A stretch of DNA of 64,000 bases from Cornus controversa. Taxonomy: Eukaryota > Streptophyta > Magnoliopsida > Cornales > Cornaceae. Positions within the stretch are counted from its first letter, which is position 1. Every line of letters starts with the position of its first letter. This document shows positions 32,725-44,514 of the stretch, piece by piece. Location of the stretch: NCBI GenBank assembly GCA_026545225.1, contig CM048845.1, positions 53,668,033-53,732,032 on the forward strand, read 5' to 3'. The notes under the pieces are model-generated. The model was not told the origin of the DNA, did not search any database, and worked only from the letters and a program-made list of their open reading frames with translations. Position numbers and translations under genes: made by a program.

Positions 32725-33559
32725 TCACGAGTCAAAATATACGGGCTCCGTCAAAGTGACGACATCCACGTATTCGGTGGTGACTTGGTCATCCATGCAC
32801 ACTTTTAAGTGCTGCCCGTTTACTTTGAAAAACGAGCCATCTTTCAAGTCCTTCAATTCCACTGCTCCGTGGGGAGTGACGAAATTAATCAAAAATAGAC
32901 CATCCCAACGGGAGCGAAGTTTTCCGGGAAACAAATGGAGGCGGGAGTTGTACAACCATACTTTTTGGCCGACGAAAATGTTTTGACTCGAATATTGCGA
33001 TCATGAAAGGCCTTGGACTTTGCCTTATAGATTTTAGCGTTTTCATACGCGTCATGTCGCAATTCTTCCAATTCATTTAATTGAAGCTTTCGATTAGATC
33101 CGGCCTTTTGCATGTCAATATTGAAAGTTTTAGTGGCCCACATAGCTTTATGCTCCAATTCTACCGGAAGATGGCACGCTTTGCCATAAACCAACCGATA
33201 AGGTGACATTCCAATGGGAGTTTTATATGCGGTTCAGTATGCCTATAATGCATCGTTTAGTCGCAATGACCAATCTTTTCGGTCGGGCCGAACAGTTTTC
33301 TAAAGAATGTTCTTAATCTCCCTATTGGATACCTCTACTTGGCCACTGGTTTGAGTATGGTATGGGGTGGCTACTTTGTGTGTGACAGAGTATTTGGTAA
33401 GCAAGGTTCGAAGAAACCGGTTACAGAAATGTTTACCTCCGTCACTGATGATGGCCCGAGGCGTACCAAACCGGCTAAAGATATTAGCTTGAATGAATTT
33501 AACCACGACTGCGTGATCATTGGTTTTGGTAGCAACGGCCTCAATCCACTTAGATACGT
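32725..33559 (-). pseudogene. E3 integrase, C-terminal part after Cassandra
   Basis: Continues the integrase split at the Cassandra insertion: [10 protein letters not shown], catalytic Asp in [11 protein letters not shown], and the DDE glutamate region [12 protein letters not shown]. Stops at 33300-33302 (TAG), 33243-33245 (TAG where the family has Trp) and 33234-33236 (TGA where it has Arg), and a frameshift near 32985, break it. The C-terminal domain ([13 protein letters not shown]) ends at 32725. Confidence 0.85.
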
Positions 33560-33737
33560 TGTGGTGACCCTTGTGGGCGGGTGTGATGTGGGCGGGTGCG
33601 AGACACTGGGCGAGCTACCACACTGGCAGGCTACAGGGTGCTCAATCCCACATCGCCTGGGTGTGGAATGGGGAAGTATTATATGTATGTTTATCACCCT
33701 TATATGACACAACGCGTTTTAAAGCCGTGATGGTTGT

Positions 33738-33820
33738 GAACCCACCAGAACTCCACAGTTAAGCGTGCTTAGCTGGGAGTAGTACCAGGATGGGTGACCC
33801 CCTGGGAAGTCTCTGGTCCG
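33738..33820 (+). promoter_or_regulatory. 5S rRNA-derived segment in Cassandra LTR 1
   Basis: Matches 5S rRNA from about CCATCAGAACTCC onward. The internal control region is recognisable: A box AGTTAAGCGTGCTT (33757-33770) and C box AGGATGGGTGACC (33787-33799). It could recruit RNA polymerase III; it is not a functional 5S gene. Confidence 0.92.
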
Positions 33821-34117
33821 GGGGAACCAAAAGCGGACAATATTGTGTCGGGATAGGGTGGGGCGTTACAAATGGTATCAGAGCCTGACCCAGCCGGAAG
33901 TGTGCCGACGGGGACGTCGGGCCTCCTAGGGGGGTGGATTGTGGTGACCCTTGTGGGCGGGTGTGATGTGGGCGGGTGCGAGACACTGGGCGAGCTACCA
34001 CACTGGCAGGCTACAGGGTGCTCAATCCCACATCGCCTGGGTGTGGAATGGGAAAGTATTATATGTATGTTTATCACCCTTCTATGACACAACGAGTTTT
34101 AAAGCCGTGATGGTTGT

Positions 34118-34200
34118 GAACCCACCAGAACTCCACAGTTAAGCGTGCTTAGCTGGGAGTAGTACCAGGATGGGTGACCCCCTGGGAAGTCTCTGGTCCG
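34118..34200 (+). promoter_or_regulatory. 5S rRNA-derived segment in Cassandra LTR 2
   Basis: Same segment 380 bp downstream, with A and C boxes unchanged from LTR 1. Confidence 0.92.
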
Positions 34201-34250
34201 GGGGAACCAAAAGCGGACAATATTGTGTTGGGATAGGGTGGGGCGTTACA

Positions 34251-37200
34251 TACGTAGTCCACTGCCACAAGTATGTACTCATAACCAGTAGAGGGTGGAA
34301 ATGGTCCCATGAAGTCAATGCCCCACACATCAAATATCTCAACAATAAGAATAGGATTAAGCGGCATCATGTCCTTCCGAGACATCGCACCGAGGCGCTG
34401 ACATCGCTCACAAGAGCGGCAGAATGAATATGCATCCCGATGAAGCGTTGGCCAGAACCCGCATTGAAGAATTTTTGCGGCGGTTTTCTTAGCACCAAAA
34501 TGTCCCCCACAAACGAGTGTATGACAAAACTTGAGAATGCTTTGGAATTCACTGTTGGGTACACACCTTCGACTTATTTGATCGGGGCAATATTTGAACA
34601 ATTGAGGATCGTCCCAATAATATGATCGTGATTGGGAGAGAAAACGATCCTTCTCTTGCTTGGTCCAAGAAGATGGTATTTTACCAGTTGCCAAGTAATT
34701 AACCACATCCGCATACCAAGGGATACTCTCTTGAGAGATGACAAAGAGTTGTTCATCCGGGAAGGATTCACAAACTGGAATGGAATTATGGAGGGATTCA
34801 ACAAGAATTCTAGACAGGTGGTCAGCCACCACATTTTCAGTTCCCTTTTTGTCTCTAATCTCAAAATTGAACTCTTGCAATAAGAGTATCCATCGGATCA
34901 ACCTAGGCTTGGTATCTTTTTTGGCCAAAAGATGCCAGAGGGCAGCATGGTCCGAATAGACAATGACCTTTGAACCTAATAAATAAGCTCGAAATTTGTC
35001 TAATGCAAATACTACCGCAAGCAATTCCTTTTCCGTTGTTGTATAATTGATTTGAGCCTCGGAAAGGGTTTTACTTGCGTAGTAGATGACATGTGGCAGT
35101 TTGTCTACTCGTTGCCCTAAGACTGCACCCATGGCGTAATCGGATGCATCACACATAATCTCAAATGGGAGAGCCCAATTTGGAGGGATTAGAATTGGAG
35201 CGGTTGTAAGCATGGTGCGGAGTTTTTCAAAAGCGCTTAGGCACGCTTCATCAAAGGTAAAACAAGACTCTTTTTCAAGAAGGCGACACAAAGGCCGAGA
35301 GATCTTGCTAAAGTCTTTGATGAAACGGCGATAAAAGCCCGCATACCCAAGGAATGAACGAATCTCTCTCACCGTTGATGGTGGAGGAAGTTTGGAAATG
35401 AGCTCAACCTTGGCTTTATCAACCTCTATTCCTCTCTTAGACACAATGTGCCCTAGGACAATACCCTCTTGAACCATAAAATGGCTCTTTTCCCAACTAA
35501 GAATTAGGTTGGTCTCTTGACATCGTTTGAGAACACAAGCTAGATTTTGGAGGCATGATTCAAATGAAGGCCCAAAAATGGAAAAATCATCCATGAACAC
35601 TTCCAAGAATTTTTCCACCATGTCCGAGAAGATAGACATCATACACCGTTGAAAAGTCGCCGGTACATTGCACAACCCAAAGGGCATGCGTCTATAAGCA
35701 AATGTGTTGAAGGGACATGTAAAGGTGGTTTTCTCTTGGTCCCTCGGGTCTATAGCAACCTGATTATAGCCGGAATATCCATCCAAAAAGCAATAAAAAC
35801 TTTGCCCGACTAATCTCTCCAATATTTGATCAATAAATGGGAGGGGGAAGTGATCTTTCCGAGTGGCTGAATTTAATTTTCGATAATCAATACACACCAT
35901 CCATCCTGTGGTGGTGCGTTGGGGAACTAATTCACCCTTATCATTAGGTTGCACCGTAATACCAGACTTCTTCGGAACCACTTGAGTGGGACTAACCCAC
36001 TTGCTATCTGAGATGGGGTAAATGATTCCCGCATCTAGTAACTTCACCACCTCCTTCATTACAACATCCTTCATGTTGGGATTTAATCGACGTTGTGCCT
36101 CCCTTGAGGTCTTTGCATCCTCTTCCAAGTGTATGCGGTGCATACAAATAGAAGGGTCTATTCCCTTAAGATCTGCCACACTCCGTCCTATTGCCTCCTT
36201 GTGCTCTTTTAGCACCTTTATAAGTTCCATCTCTTGATCATTGGTAAGATTGGAAGCAATAATGACTGGAAGGGTCTCATTAGCGCCCAAGAAAACATAC
36301 TTGAGTGTAGCCGGTAGGGGCTTGAGCTCAAGTTGTGGTGGGGAAATTAAAGAAGGAGTTTGGGAAGTTTTGGACAAAGGGGGCAAGGGTTCTCTCGGAA
36401 CTCTCCACTTAGGCAAATCCATGACAGTATTAACATCGAGCATGGAATTGACTTCACAAATGGATTGCTCAATGTCAAAATCACCATAGTTGAAGTGATT
36501 TAGGCATGCCTCTAAAGGATCCTTGGAAAGAATAGAAGGAAGTGCTTCTTGAACAAGGTCTTCCACAACATCGACACAAAAGCATTCACTTTCGTCTTCG
36601 GATGGGTGGTGGGAAGCATTGAAGATGTTCAAGCGGACTTTCATATTCCCAAAAGAGATGTCCATCACTCCGGTACGGCAATTAACGCAAGCGTTTGCCG
36701 TGGCCAAGAATGGACGACCTAGAATAATAGGAATATGTCGATTTGGATTTTGGACCGGTTCCGTGTCAAGGACTATGAAGTCCACCGAAAAATAGAATTT
36801 GTCCACTTGAATGATTACATCCTCAATTATGCCACGTGGTTGCTTCACCGAGCGATCGGCAAGTTGCAACACAACCGTGGTATGCTTGAGTTCCCCCAAA
36901 CCTAGTTGTTGGTAAACTGAGAATGGAAGCAAATTGACACTAGCCCCTAGATCAAGAAGTGCCTTTTCAAAAGATTGATTTCCAATGGTGCACGAAATGG
37001 TCGGAGCACCCGGATCTTTGAATTTAGGAGGGGCTTGGTGTTGGAAAATGGAGCTTATGTGCTCAGTTAAGAGGACTTTCTTAGGAACATTATTACTAGA
37101 TTTTCGCTTTTGAGTGCACAAGTCCTTCAAGAATTTCGCATAGGAGGGAATTTGTCGAATAGCATCAAAGAGAGGGAGATTGATCTTTACTTGTTTGAAG

Positions 37201-37745
37201 ATCTCCATCATGTCTTGGAATTTCTCTCCTTGCTTCCTGAAATAAGAAGGTTCCTTCAATCTTTGAGGAAAAGGAACCGGAGGTTCAAAAGAAGTGTCAA
37301 GATTTGGAATGGATGATGACACAACTTCACTTGCCTTTCCTTTTGGATTTAAAGGGATGATATTCACATTTGGATTTAAAGGAAACAATTTTGGATTTAA
37401 TTGGGATTCTTTTGGATTTTTAGGTTGCTCTTGGAATTCCTTTCTCTCTTCCTCCCCTACCTTGGAGTTAATGATTTTACCACTCCTTAAGGTTGTGATT
37501 GATTGAACTTGCTCCGGAGGAGCATTACAAGTTGAAGATGATGGATCCTCAATCACATGGACACCATTGGGATTCGCCACCGGTTGACTAGGCAACTTAC
37601 CTTCCTCCCTTCTATTTAAGGCATTAGCTAGTTGCCCGATTTGAGCTTCTAACCTAGCCATAGATTGAGCATTGGCTTCAAGCTTAGAGATTGATTGAGA
37701 GTGAGTTTGCAATAAGCGGGTATTGGCCTCAAGATTGCTTATCAC
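34251..37745 (-). pseudogene. E3 pol: protease, RT, RNase H, integrase N-terminal part
   Basis: One open frame, continuous with gag. In order: a coiled-coil linker (SMARLEAQIGQLANALN); protease with LLDLGASVNLLP (Leu for Thr in the active-site triplet, usual in Athila); RT with YRKLNSATRKDHFPLPF, MPFGLCNVPATFQRCMM and the active-site FMDD; RNase H with IMCDASDYAMGAVLGQ and ADHLSRI; integrase HHCC (CHTLVCGGHFG, CRSCERC) and the first catalytic Asp in GIDFMGPFP. It stops after ILVAVDYV, where Cassandra is inserted; the remainder is at 32725-33559. This stretch has no internal stop, which fits a fairly young insertion. Confidence 0.93.
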
Positions 37746-39032
37746 TCTTTCTTCAAAGCTTTGGCTTCTCGGAGGAGGTGGTGGTTGTTGGTAATTGGAT
37801 CTTTGATTGTAAGGTTGAGGATTTGGCCTATAATGAGGCTGTTGAGATTAGGAATTGAAAGAATTTTGCCCTTGGAAAGAGGGACTTGATTCTTGAGGTT
37901 TCCATGAAAAAGCCGGATGGTTCTTGTAACCAGGATTGTACGTGTTTGAATATGGATCATTCATTTGTTTAGAGTACAAGGCATTCGCTTGCTCTTGAGC
38001 ATAATCGGGAGATTGCCTGGCAATAGGACAATCTCGCACAAAATGCGAAGTGCTATAGCAAAACGAACACCCTTCCTAATTTTGGACAGATTGGTTTGGA
38101 GTAGGCAGCCCATTTTTCATGATTAAATCCATTTTTCGGGATAGGGCTTCTACTTGCATGGCAACCTCATCTACCCGTGAAATTTCATGCACTCCTCTAC
38201 AAGGTTGGGTGGCCTTCCCTTTCCTAGTGGAGGAGCGTTGAGCTGAATTGTTGCTTAGGGTTTGAAAAAGTTTCCATGCCTCATCGGGGCTTTTCAAAAT
38301 GTACCAACCCCCACACGCGGAGTCTATCATTTGTCTATGTTGCTCACTCACCCCATCATAAAAACTTTGCACAAGCTGCCATTTTGGGACAGCATGATGC
38401 GGACAAGATTTTAATAGATCTTTTAACCTCTCCCACGTCTCATGGAATTGTTCTTGGTCAATTTGGGTGAATCCGGTGATTGCTCGCCGAATATCACTTG
38501 TCTTACCCATTGGGAAGTATTTTTTCAAGAACTCTATTTGCATCTCCGCCCAAGAATGGATTGAGTTAGGTTCTAAGGAGTTGAACCAACTTCTAGCTTT
38601 ATCTTTTAGGGAGAAGGGGAACATACGCAGCTTTAGATCATCTTCCGTAAAGTGTGGTACACGAATAGTGGAACACACGGAAAGGAAATAATCTAAGTGC
38701 CGGTATGGATCCTCATTAGGGAGACCGTGGAAGCTATTAAGAAGATTGATGGTGGAGGACTTTATTTCGAATTGAGTTGCCGCTACATCCAGAAATTGGA
38801 TACATGAAGGTACTTCAAATGTAGTCGGAAGGTAAAAGTCCATAAGCAACTCTCCTTGAGGAGGTGGTGGTGGAGGTGGTTGTTCACGATTAAAAGGAGG
38901 TAGTCCGGGAGGTTGTCTTTCATTTGGGTCCATGTTTTCAGTCCTAGGCAATATAGGGTCCCTAGAGGTTCCTCTACGTTGTCTAAGTGTTCGTTCAAGT
39001 TCAATATTACAAGGAAGCAAAGGAAGTGACAA
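37746..39032 (-). pseudogene. E3 gag with CCHC knuckle, two nonsense codons
   Basis: The frame is open from 39032; the first ATG is at 38933 (MDPNERQPPG), although coding-like sequence (ERTLRQRRG) precedes it, so the original start may be lost. A proline-rich stretch is followed by a retrotransposon capsid domain (FHGLPNEDPYRHLDYFL, RSWFNSLEPNSIHSW). TAG at 38076-38078 separates it from the zinc knuckle CSFCYSTSHFVRDC (38069-38028), and TAA near 37846 precedes the pol frame. All parts are in one frame, so the parent element made a single gag-pol polyprotein. Confidence 0.85.
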
Positions 39033-39322
39033 TGATCATCTACCTAGCATGCATTAACAATAGAACAACACCTCAATTCACAAAAAGAAATAAATTAAAC
39101 AATAATATATACAAAAAGAATGAAAGAACTCAAACCACTAATTTAGATTTTATACTCACAAAGGGTTCCAACTTCAGTTCTTTTCGATGCCCGCTATGTG
39201 GTATACCTAAAATCAAGAAGTTTGAGCAATAAGAGCAAAATATATACAAAAATAATGAAAGAATTTCTAGCCTAAGAATTAAACCAGATTTAATCTTCCA
39301 ATGAAGACAATTAAACTGTAAG

Positions 39323-39340
39323 TCCCCGGCAACGGCGCCA
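39323..39340 (-). promoter_or_regulatory. Primer-binding site for tRNA-Asp (E3)
   Basis: TGGCGCCGTTGCCGGGGA in sense orientation, six bases after the 5' LTR, identical to the E4 site. Confidence 0.93.
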
Positions 39341-39346
39341 AAATTT

Positions 39347-40747
39347 TGATGCGGCTAAACTGTGATTATATTGTAAGCTTAATTTTGCCCATTTTATCAA
39401 AATATAATTTAACCACTCGCAAGAGCACGAATCTTTGTAGATAAGGTTCTATATAGAGGGTATCGATCCCACGAGGACTAGTCGCAATTGTCTTAAAAGA
39501 AGATTAATTCTACTTTAATCCTAAAAACAGGTTTTGTTTGAGTTTTGTTTATACACTATTGCATAAATGAAATGACACTAAAAGTAAAGAGTTTAAAGTT
39601 GGGAGAGAGAACTAGGGTTGGTTTCCACCACTAGCCATTCACATGTTCATAAGTGTAGCAAGCATGGGATTCATGAATTAAATGCCTAACAATGTCATTA
39701 GGCTTGTGACCTCAATGACATATCAAAAGATCAATGTGTGTGCTAACTTATCATAATCCATCTTCAACAAGCATAGCTCTTCAACCTAACTAACTACCTA
39801 ATTACTCTACTCTTTAAGTGAACGCTACATGCATCCAAACTACCTTGTCTTGGCATGGTCTATACAAACTAACATCACACATTCATTTTAACACCATTAT
39901 CTAGCCATCATTTGCACTTCTTGTGGAATATGCAAATGTTGTGCATTCAAGTGACAAAATCTACTCTAAGACAAGAATAAATTTCAAATCAAATGAATAT
40001 ATATAAGAAATGTATTTGTGTACATATTCACTAGGCTAAATAATCAACATTTAATTACAAATCCCAAGTGCTACAAAAAGGAACATGTTTACATGGCTAG
40101 GGCTTCAACAACACCCTAGTATGGAAGTTAGGCACCCTTCCATTGATGGAGAAGATGAAGCTTCTTGGTCTGGTTCAGCTCCTTCTCCTCTCTCCTGAAT
40201 GTCTCTCCTCCTCCTGGTCTGATGTCTATTGAGAGATATATGACATATGAGAGATATGGCCCTTTTTGTGCTTTTTGGCTCCTTTTTCTCCCTTGGGGGC
40301 CCACCATATATATATATATATCTCTTGTATCAAGAAGGCACCCAAAAGTCTTGTTCAAGTCAGACAATCCCCCTAAGTCGTGCAAAAAGGGGGAATTTGT
40401 TGCAAGTGGGAGAGCAGGTGAGCAAGTGGGCAAGTGGATTCTGCAGAATCTCGATTGATCGAGATTGGATCTCGATTGATCGAGATTTCGATCAATCGAA
40501 ATGAGATCTCGATCAATCGAGATTTCGATTAATCGAGATCAACATCTCGATTGATCGAGATGCCTTTGGCTGCATTTTTTGATTTCTTCTCTTGACTGCA
40601 GAAAGCTTCAAACTTTGCTCCATTTACTCCAATACCTGCAAAACGTCAAAAATACAAAAATACCGTAAACATATCTCGATAAACGCAAAAACAGAACTAA
40701 CATATGCAATAAAGAGGGTTCAAATGCATGGAATTGAACACTTATCA
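39347..40747 (-). repeat. E3 5' LTR
   Basis: 1401 bp; partner of 27039-28455. Ends flanked by TSD TTGCC at 40748-40752. Contains its own palindromic array at 40448-40561. Confidence 0.95.
40448..40561 (-). repeat. Palindromic array in E3 5' LTR
   Basis: Same array as at 28156-28269, unchanged in length. Confidence 0.85.
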
Positions 40748-40752
40748 TTGCC

Positions 40753-41806
40753 TATACTAGAAGTGGAAGTGGGAGGGCATTTCTATGGACTTTATTATGG
40801 GACTTCCCACTTCATAGTGGAATCATGATTCTATTTGGGTTATAGTGGACAGGCTGACAAAATTAGCCCATTTCTTGCTAGTTCGCCTTGATTACACTTC
40901 AAAGCAGTACGCGAAGCTTTATATTTTAGAGATAGTGAAGTTTTATGGCATACCTTTGTCCGTTATATCAGTTAGAGATCCGAAATTTGTTTCGGGATTT
41001 TAGGAAAATTTTTAGTAGGCTATGGGTACAGTGCTGCACCTCAGAACAGCCTATCACCCTCAGACCGATGGTCAGACGGAGAGGGGTAATCAGATTCTGG
41101 AGGATATGTTGTGAGCATGTGTACTTGTTGAGTTTGCTTATAAAATAATTATCAAAAGACTATTGGTATGACACCATTCAAGGCTCAGTATGGGCACCCA
41201 TGTAGGTCGCCTGTATGCTGGTTGGAGGTTGGAGAGAATAGATTCTTGGGTCCAATATTCATTAAGGACACATCTGAGAAAGTCACTTTTCTTAGAGATT
41301 ATATGCGGACTACTAAGAGTAGACTAAAGAGTTATGTTGATAGAAGAACTCGAGCACTAGAGTTCAAGGTGGGGGATCAAGTTTTACTCAAGGTTTCTCC
41401 CATGAAAGGAGTAATACAGTTTGGGAAAAAGGAAAAGTTGTCACCTCATTTTGTAGGTCATTTAATGATTACTGATAGGATCGGGGCAGTAGCATATAGA
41501 TTGGCATTACCAAACACAATGCACAGGGTGTATAATGTCTTTCATGTGTCTATGTTACAGAAATTCCTTAGGGATGATGATACGTATCAGCACATTGAGG
41601 TTGGGGAGATTGAGTTGCAGCCAGATGCAACATATGTGAAGGAACCTTACTGTATTATTGATAGTAGGAACCAGGTCCTTCGTTCCAAGACCATTCCTTT
41701 AGTTCGGGTTCAGTGGAGCCACCACAATGAGGCGGAGTCCACTTGGGAAAGGGAGGATGAAATAAAAGCAAAATATTCAGAGCTTTTTATTTCTGGTATG
41801 AGGTGA
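40753..41806 (+). pseudogene. Tekay integrase core, C-terminus and chromodomain-like tail
   Basis: Resumes the integrase after E3. The core is full of stops up to about 41160, but from 41168 (MTPFKAQYGHPCRSP) one frame is open to 41806: KVGDQVLLKVSPMKGV is the GPF/GPY-like module, VYNVFHVSMLQK the following linker, and VQWSHHNEAESTWEREDEIK the chromodomain-like end typical of Tekay/Del. The chromodomain is inferred to direct insertion into heterochromatin in the family. Confidence 0.88.
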
Positions 41807-41830
41807 ATTCCGATGACGAAATTCCTCATT

Positions 41831-41844
41831 TTAGGGGGAAAGAA
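41831..41844 (+). promoter_or_regulatory. Tekay polypurine tract
   Basis: TTAGGGGGAAAGAA directly before the 3' LTR. Confidence 0.85.
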
Positions 41845-44514
41845 TGTAATACCCCATAAATTGAGGATATTTAATTTGGATTTTTAATTATTTAAATTGT
41901 TCATTTTATGGTGTTTTAAATGTTTTAGTTAATGTTTGTGAATCCCTGTTCTTTATTTTGGTTTAATATAGATGGTTGATTAATTAGTGCTAAGTGTTGA
42001 TTTACTTTAAATGTTTGTGAAATATTTTCTTTTAATGTAGATTTTTATTTTGAATAAAATATGTGACTTTTTGGGCTACATTTCCTTTTATTTTAATTAT
42101 TTTCAGGTTGGGCTAGACTTTTGGGTTGGGCCATATATATATTTATATACATTTATTTATAGGTGGGCTAAACATATGTTTATTTTATTTTTTACTATTT
42201 AGGAATTATTCTAGTAATTCTAGAAAAAAGAAAAAATAGAATTAAGAGAAAAAGAAATTAGGATTCAGTAGTTCCTACGCATAGAGGGTTTCTATGCATA
42301 AACAGGGAGAGAACGGTAAACGCCAAAAAAAGTGAGAGAAGGTGATTTTGCTCAAAATCATAAGGCAAGTTCAATCTCTTCACTTGCCCTTTGAACTTGT
42401 AAACGTAGATAATTAATTGTATTATTTGATTGCATGCATATACATGTATATACATATAGGTTTATGTACGATTAGGTTTAAACATGATTTTTGATGGTTG
42501 AAAAAGGCCGAAAAATGGTCGGGAAAAACTGGTACGCACGTTGTTGCGCGATAGACAGTAGAAGGGCGATGGGAAAGAAGAAGCACCAGTGCCACGCGAT
42601 GCCCACGCTCGCCGCCGATGCATGGTACGCGTGGGGCTATCTCCGGCCACTGGCGGGGACTAGAAAAGTGTCAATCCAGTCCCACTCGTTGAGCCCAACC
42701 ACTAGGCCAGGTTTTGGCCCAATCCAAAATATTTAAATATTTTTTTAATTTTTAAATCATGTTTAAATTGAAAAAAATAGGAAAAATATTTTTAATTACT
42801 TTTAAATCCCATAAAATTTTCAAAAATTCAAATTTATCCTTTTTGGATAAAAAAATGCATGAGATTTTAATTTCAAGATGAAATAAGTTCTCCTTGTTGT
42901 AGATTTAGCCCAAAAGGGTAATTTAAAGTTGGGATTTTTATTATATTTTTAAATTACCCAAAAATTCCAGAAAATTTCCAAAAAATTTTAGTATGACTTT
43001 CAAAAACAGTTTATGCACGGAAACCTAGGCTAGAGCTAGGTTTAGATATATTTGATGTTTAAATTACAATGTAGGTTTTTTTGAGATTTTTCTTTTTAAT
43101 TAATTACTTCTTTTTCTTTGCTTTCATAAACTTAATTGATTAATTGTATGATGTTTAATTCAGTATGGGAGTATGTTAAACTCGTTTACTTTCATGGTAT
43201 GTTATGTTATTTTATTTGTATAATTTTGTAATGTGGCGATAGGGTTTTCGTAATATTAATTAGCATGGTTTTAAGTATGTTAGATTATTAATTTAAAAGT
43301 AATATAGAGGCATGTCAGGATTGCCAAATACCTTATAAGATATCTGTACATTATATTTGGAGGTATGTCAGGATTGCCAAGCATGTCGGGATTGCCTAAT
43401 ACCTAATCAGGTATCTGTACATTATATTTAGAGGCATGCTAGAATTGCTTGGCATGTCGAGATTTCTTAATACCTAATAAGGTATATGTACATTATATTT
43501 GGAGGCATGTTAGTATTGCCTAATACCTAATAAGGTATTTGTACATTATAGTAGGAGGCATGTCAGGATTGCCAAATACCTAATAAGGTATCTGTACATT
43601 ATATTTGGAGGCATATCTGGATTGTCGGGCATGTCGGGATTGCGTAATACCTAATAAGGTGTCTGTACATTATATTTGAAGGCATGTCAAGATTGTTAGG
43701 CATGTTAGGATTGCCAAATATCTAATAAGGTATCTTTATATTCATTATATTTGGAGGCATGTCAGAATTGCCAGATATGTCAGAATTTTTTAATACCTAA
43801 TAAAGTATCTATACATTATTTTTGGGAGCATGTCAGGATTGTCCAATACCTAATAAGATACTAATAAAATATGAGTATAGACATGTTAAGATTATCTAAT
43901 ACTTAATAAGAAATTTTGTTATTTTTCAAGCATGTTAGTATTGCCACTTATTTGAACTTATAAAATAGGTTCTATAATTTGTGTGATAACGGATGGGTTG
44001 GTACAGTGTGTAGGATGGTTTCTATTTTAGGACAAGGATTAAATGAGTAAATAATATGTATAGATCTATGTATTTTTATTGTCCCTCATATAGAGGGTAT
44101 GTTTTTCTGTCCTCTATTGGGTGGTAGTGGAAGGAACGTGCTTCGTGGGTTTAACCCTATTTGTTTATATTTCAGGTCACAGACAGTTTCCATCTCGAGG
44201 TTAGAGCGTAGAGTTCATAGAGCGTGACAGTCATCTATTCCTTTACAGACTTCAGTGTAGAGACTTAGATACTTCATAAAGTATTTACTTTTATGATTTT
44301 TAATTAAGGAATTCTTGAGTTACGGTACTTCCAAGTTGTATCGTTTAGACTCGTATTATGTTTATTTAACATTATTATTTATTTCAGTTAGTCTTTCCTT
44401 TCAGAATTTATAAGTATTTTTCTTTTGTCCTTGTATTCTATAAGTTGTAGATATTCCTTATATTTTATTTGTGAGACTGGTCACCTCATGCGTGAAATTG
44501 TAGAGGGTATTTCA
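41845..44514 (+). repeat. Tekay-like 3' LTR (2670 bp)
   Basis: TGTAATACCCCATAAATTG to GGTATTTCA, followed by TSD GAGAC. It lacks about 400 bp present in the 5' LTR but has a longer tandem array and an extra stretch near 43990-44220. Confidence 0.92.
43305..43935 (+). repeat. Tekay 3' LTR tandem repeats, about ten units
   Basis: Same GAGGCATGTCAGGATTGCC units as at 18327-18672, again mixing about 52- and 71-bp forms, with more copies and more divergence toward the right end. Confidence 0.87.

Larger units (their letters stand above)
33560..34250 (+). mobile_element. Cassandra TRIM carrying 5S rRNA-derived LTRs
   Basis: Two 311-bp LTRs (33560-33870, 33940-34250; four differences) flank a 69-bp interior that begins with an initiator-Met primer site TGGTATCAGAGCC (33873-33885). 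TSD TACGT lies at 33555-33559 and 34251-34255. Each LTR contains the 3' two-thirds of a 5S rRNA gene. These are the defining traits of Cassandra, a non-coding miniature LTR element of plants. It sits in the E3 integrase, opposite in orientation. Confidence 0.97.
27039..40747 (-). mobile_element. E3: near-complete Athila-type Ty3/gypsy retrotransposon, 13.7 kb
   Basis: LTRs at 27039-28455 and 39347-40747 differ by about nine substitutions and a TA-repeat length change. TSD TTGCC lies at 27034-27038 and 40748-40752. Reading on the minus strand: tRNA-Asp primer site, gag with CCHC knuckle, protease, RT, RNase H, integrase (split by Cassandra), a palindromic repeat array, a candidate internal promoter and intron, ORF-X, non-coding 3' region, polypurine tract. 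A few stops and one frameshift make it non-functional as it stands, but every domain of an autonomous element is identifiable. It is the only such element in the window. Confidence 0.95.
16514..44514 (+). mobile_element. Tekay/Del-like chromovirus (Ty3/gypsy), 28 kb including two nested elements
   Basis: Both ends are fixed by a 5-bp target-site duplication, GAGAC (16509-16513 and 44515-44519). The LTRs start TGTAATACC and end TTTCA; the primer site TGGTATCAGAGCA (24501-24513) fits initiator Met tRNA. The interior encodes degenerate gag, protease, a damaged RT, RNase H, integrase and a C-terminal chromodomain-like region. E4 sits in its 5' LTR and E3 in its integrase; without them the element is about 8.8 kb. 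LTRs are strongly diverged with large indels, so it is old. Tekay assignment rests on the pol C-terminus and the long LTRs. Confidence 0.9.

Noticed and set aside
33738..33820. 5S rRNA gene
   Set aside because: Only the 3' two-thirds is present, with mutations, and it lies in matching LTRs of a TRIM; the 5' third of 5S rRNA is missing.
33371..34142. Several overlapping frames of 60-120 codons on both strands
   Set aside because: They lie in the Cassandra LTRs and 5S-derived segments, repeat at the 380-bp LTR spacing, and have no protein-like pattern.
34149..34250. Extension of the E3 pol frame by about 33 codons past ILVAVDYV
   Set aside because: These codons come from reading into the Cassandra LTR; the true integrase continues at 33559 on the far side of the insertion.
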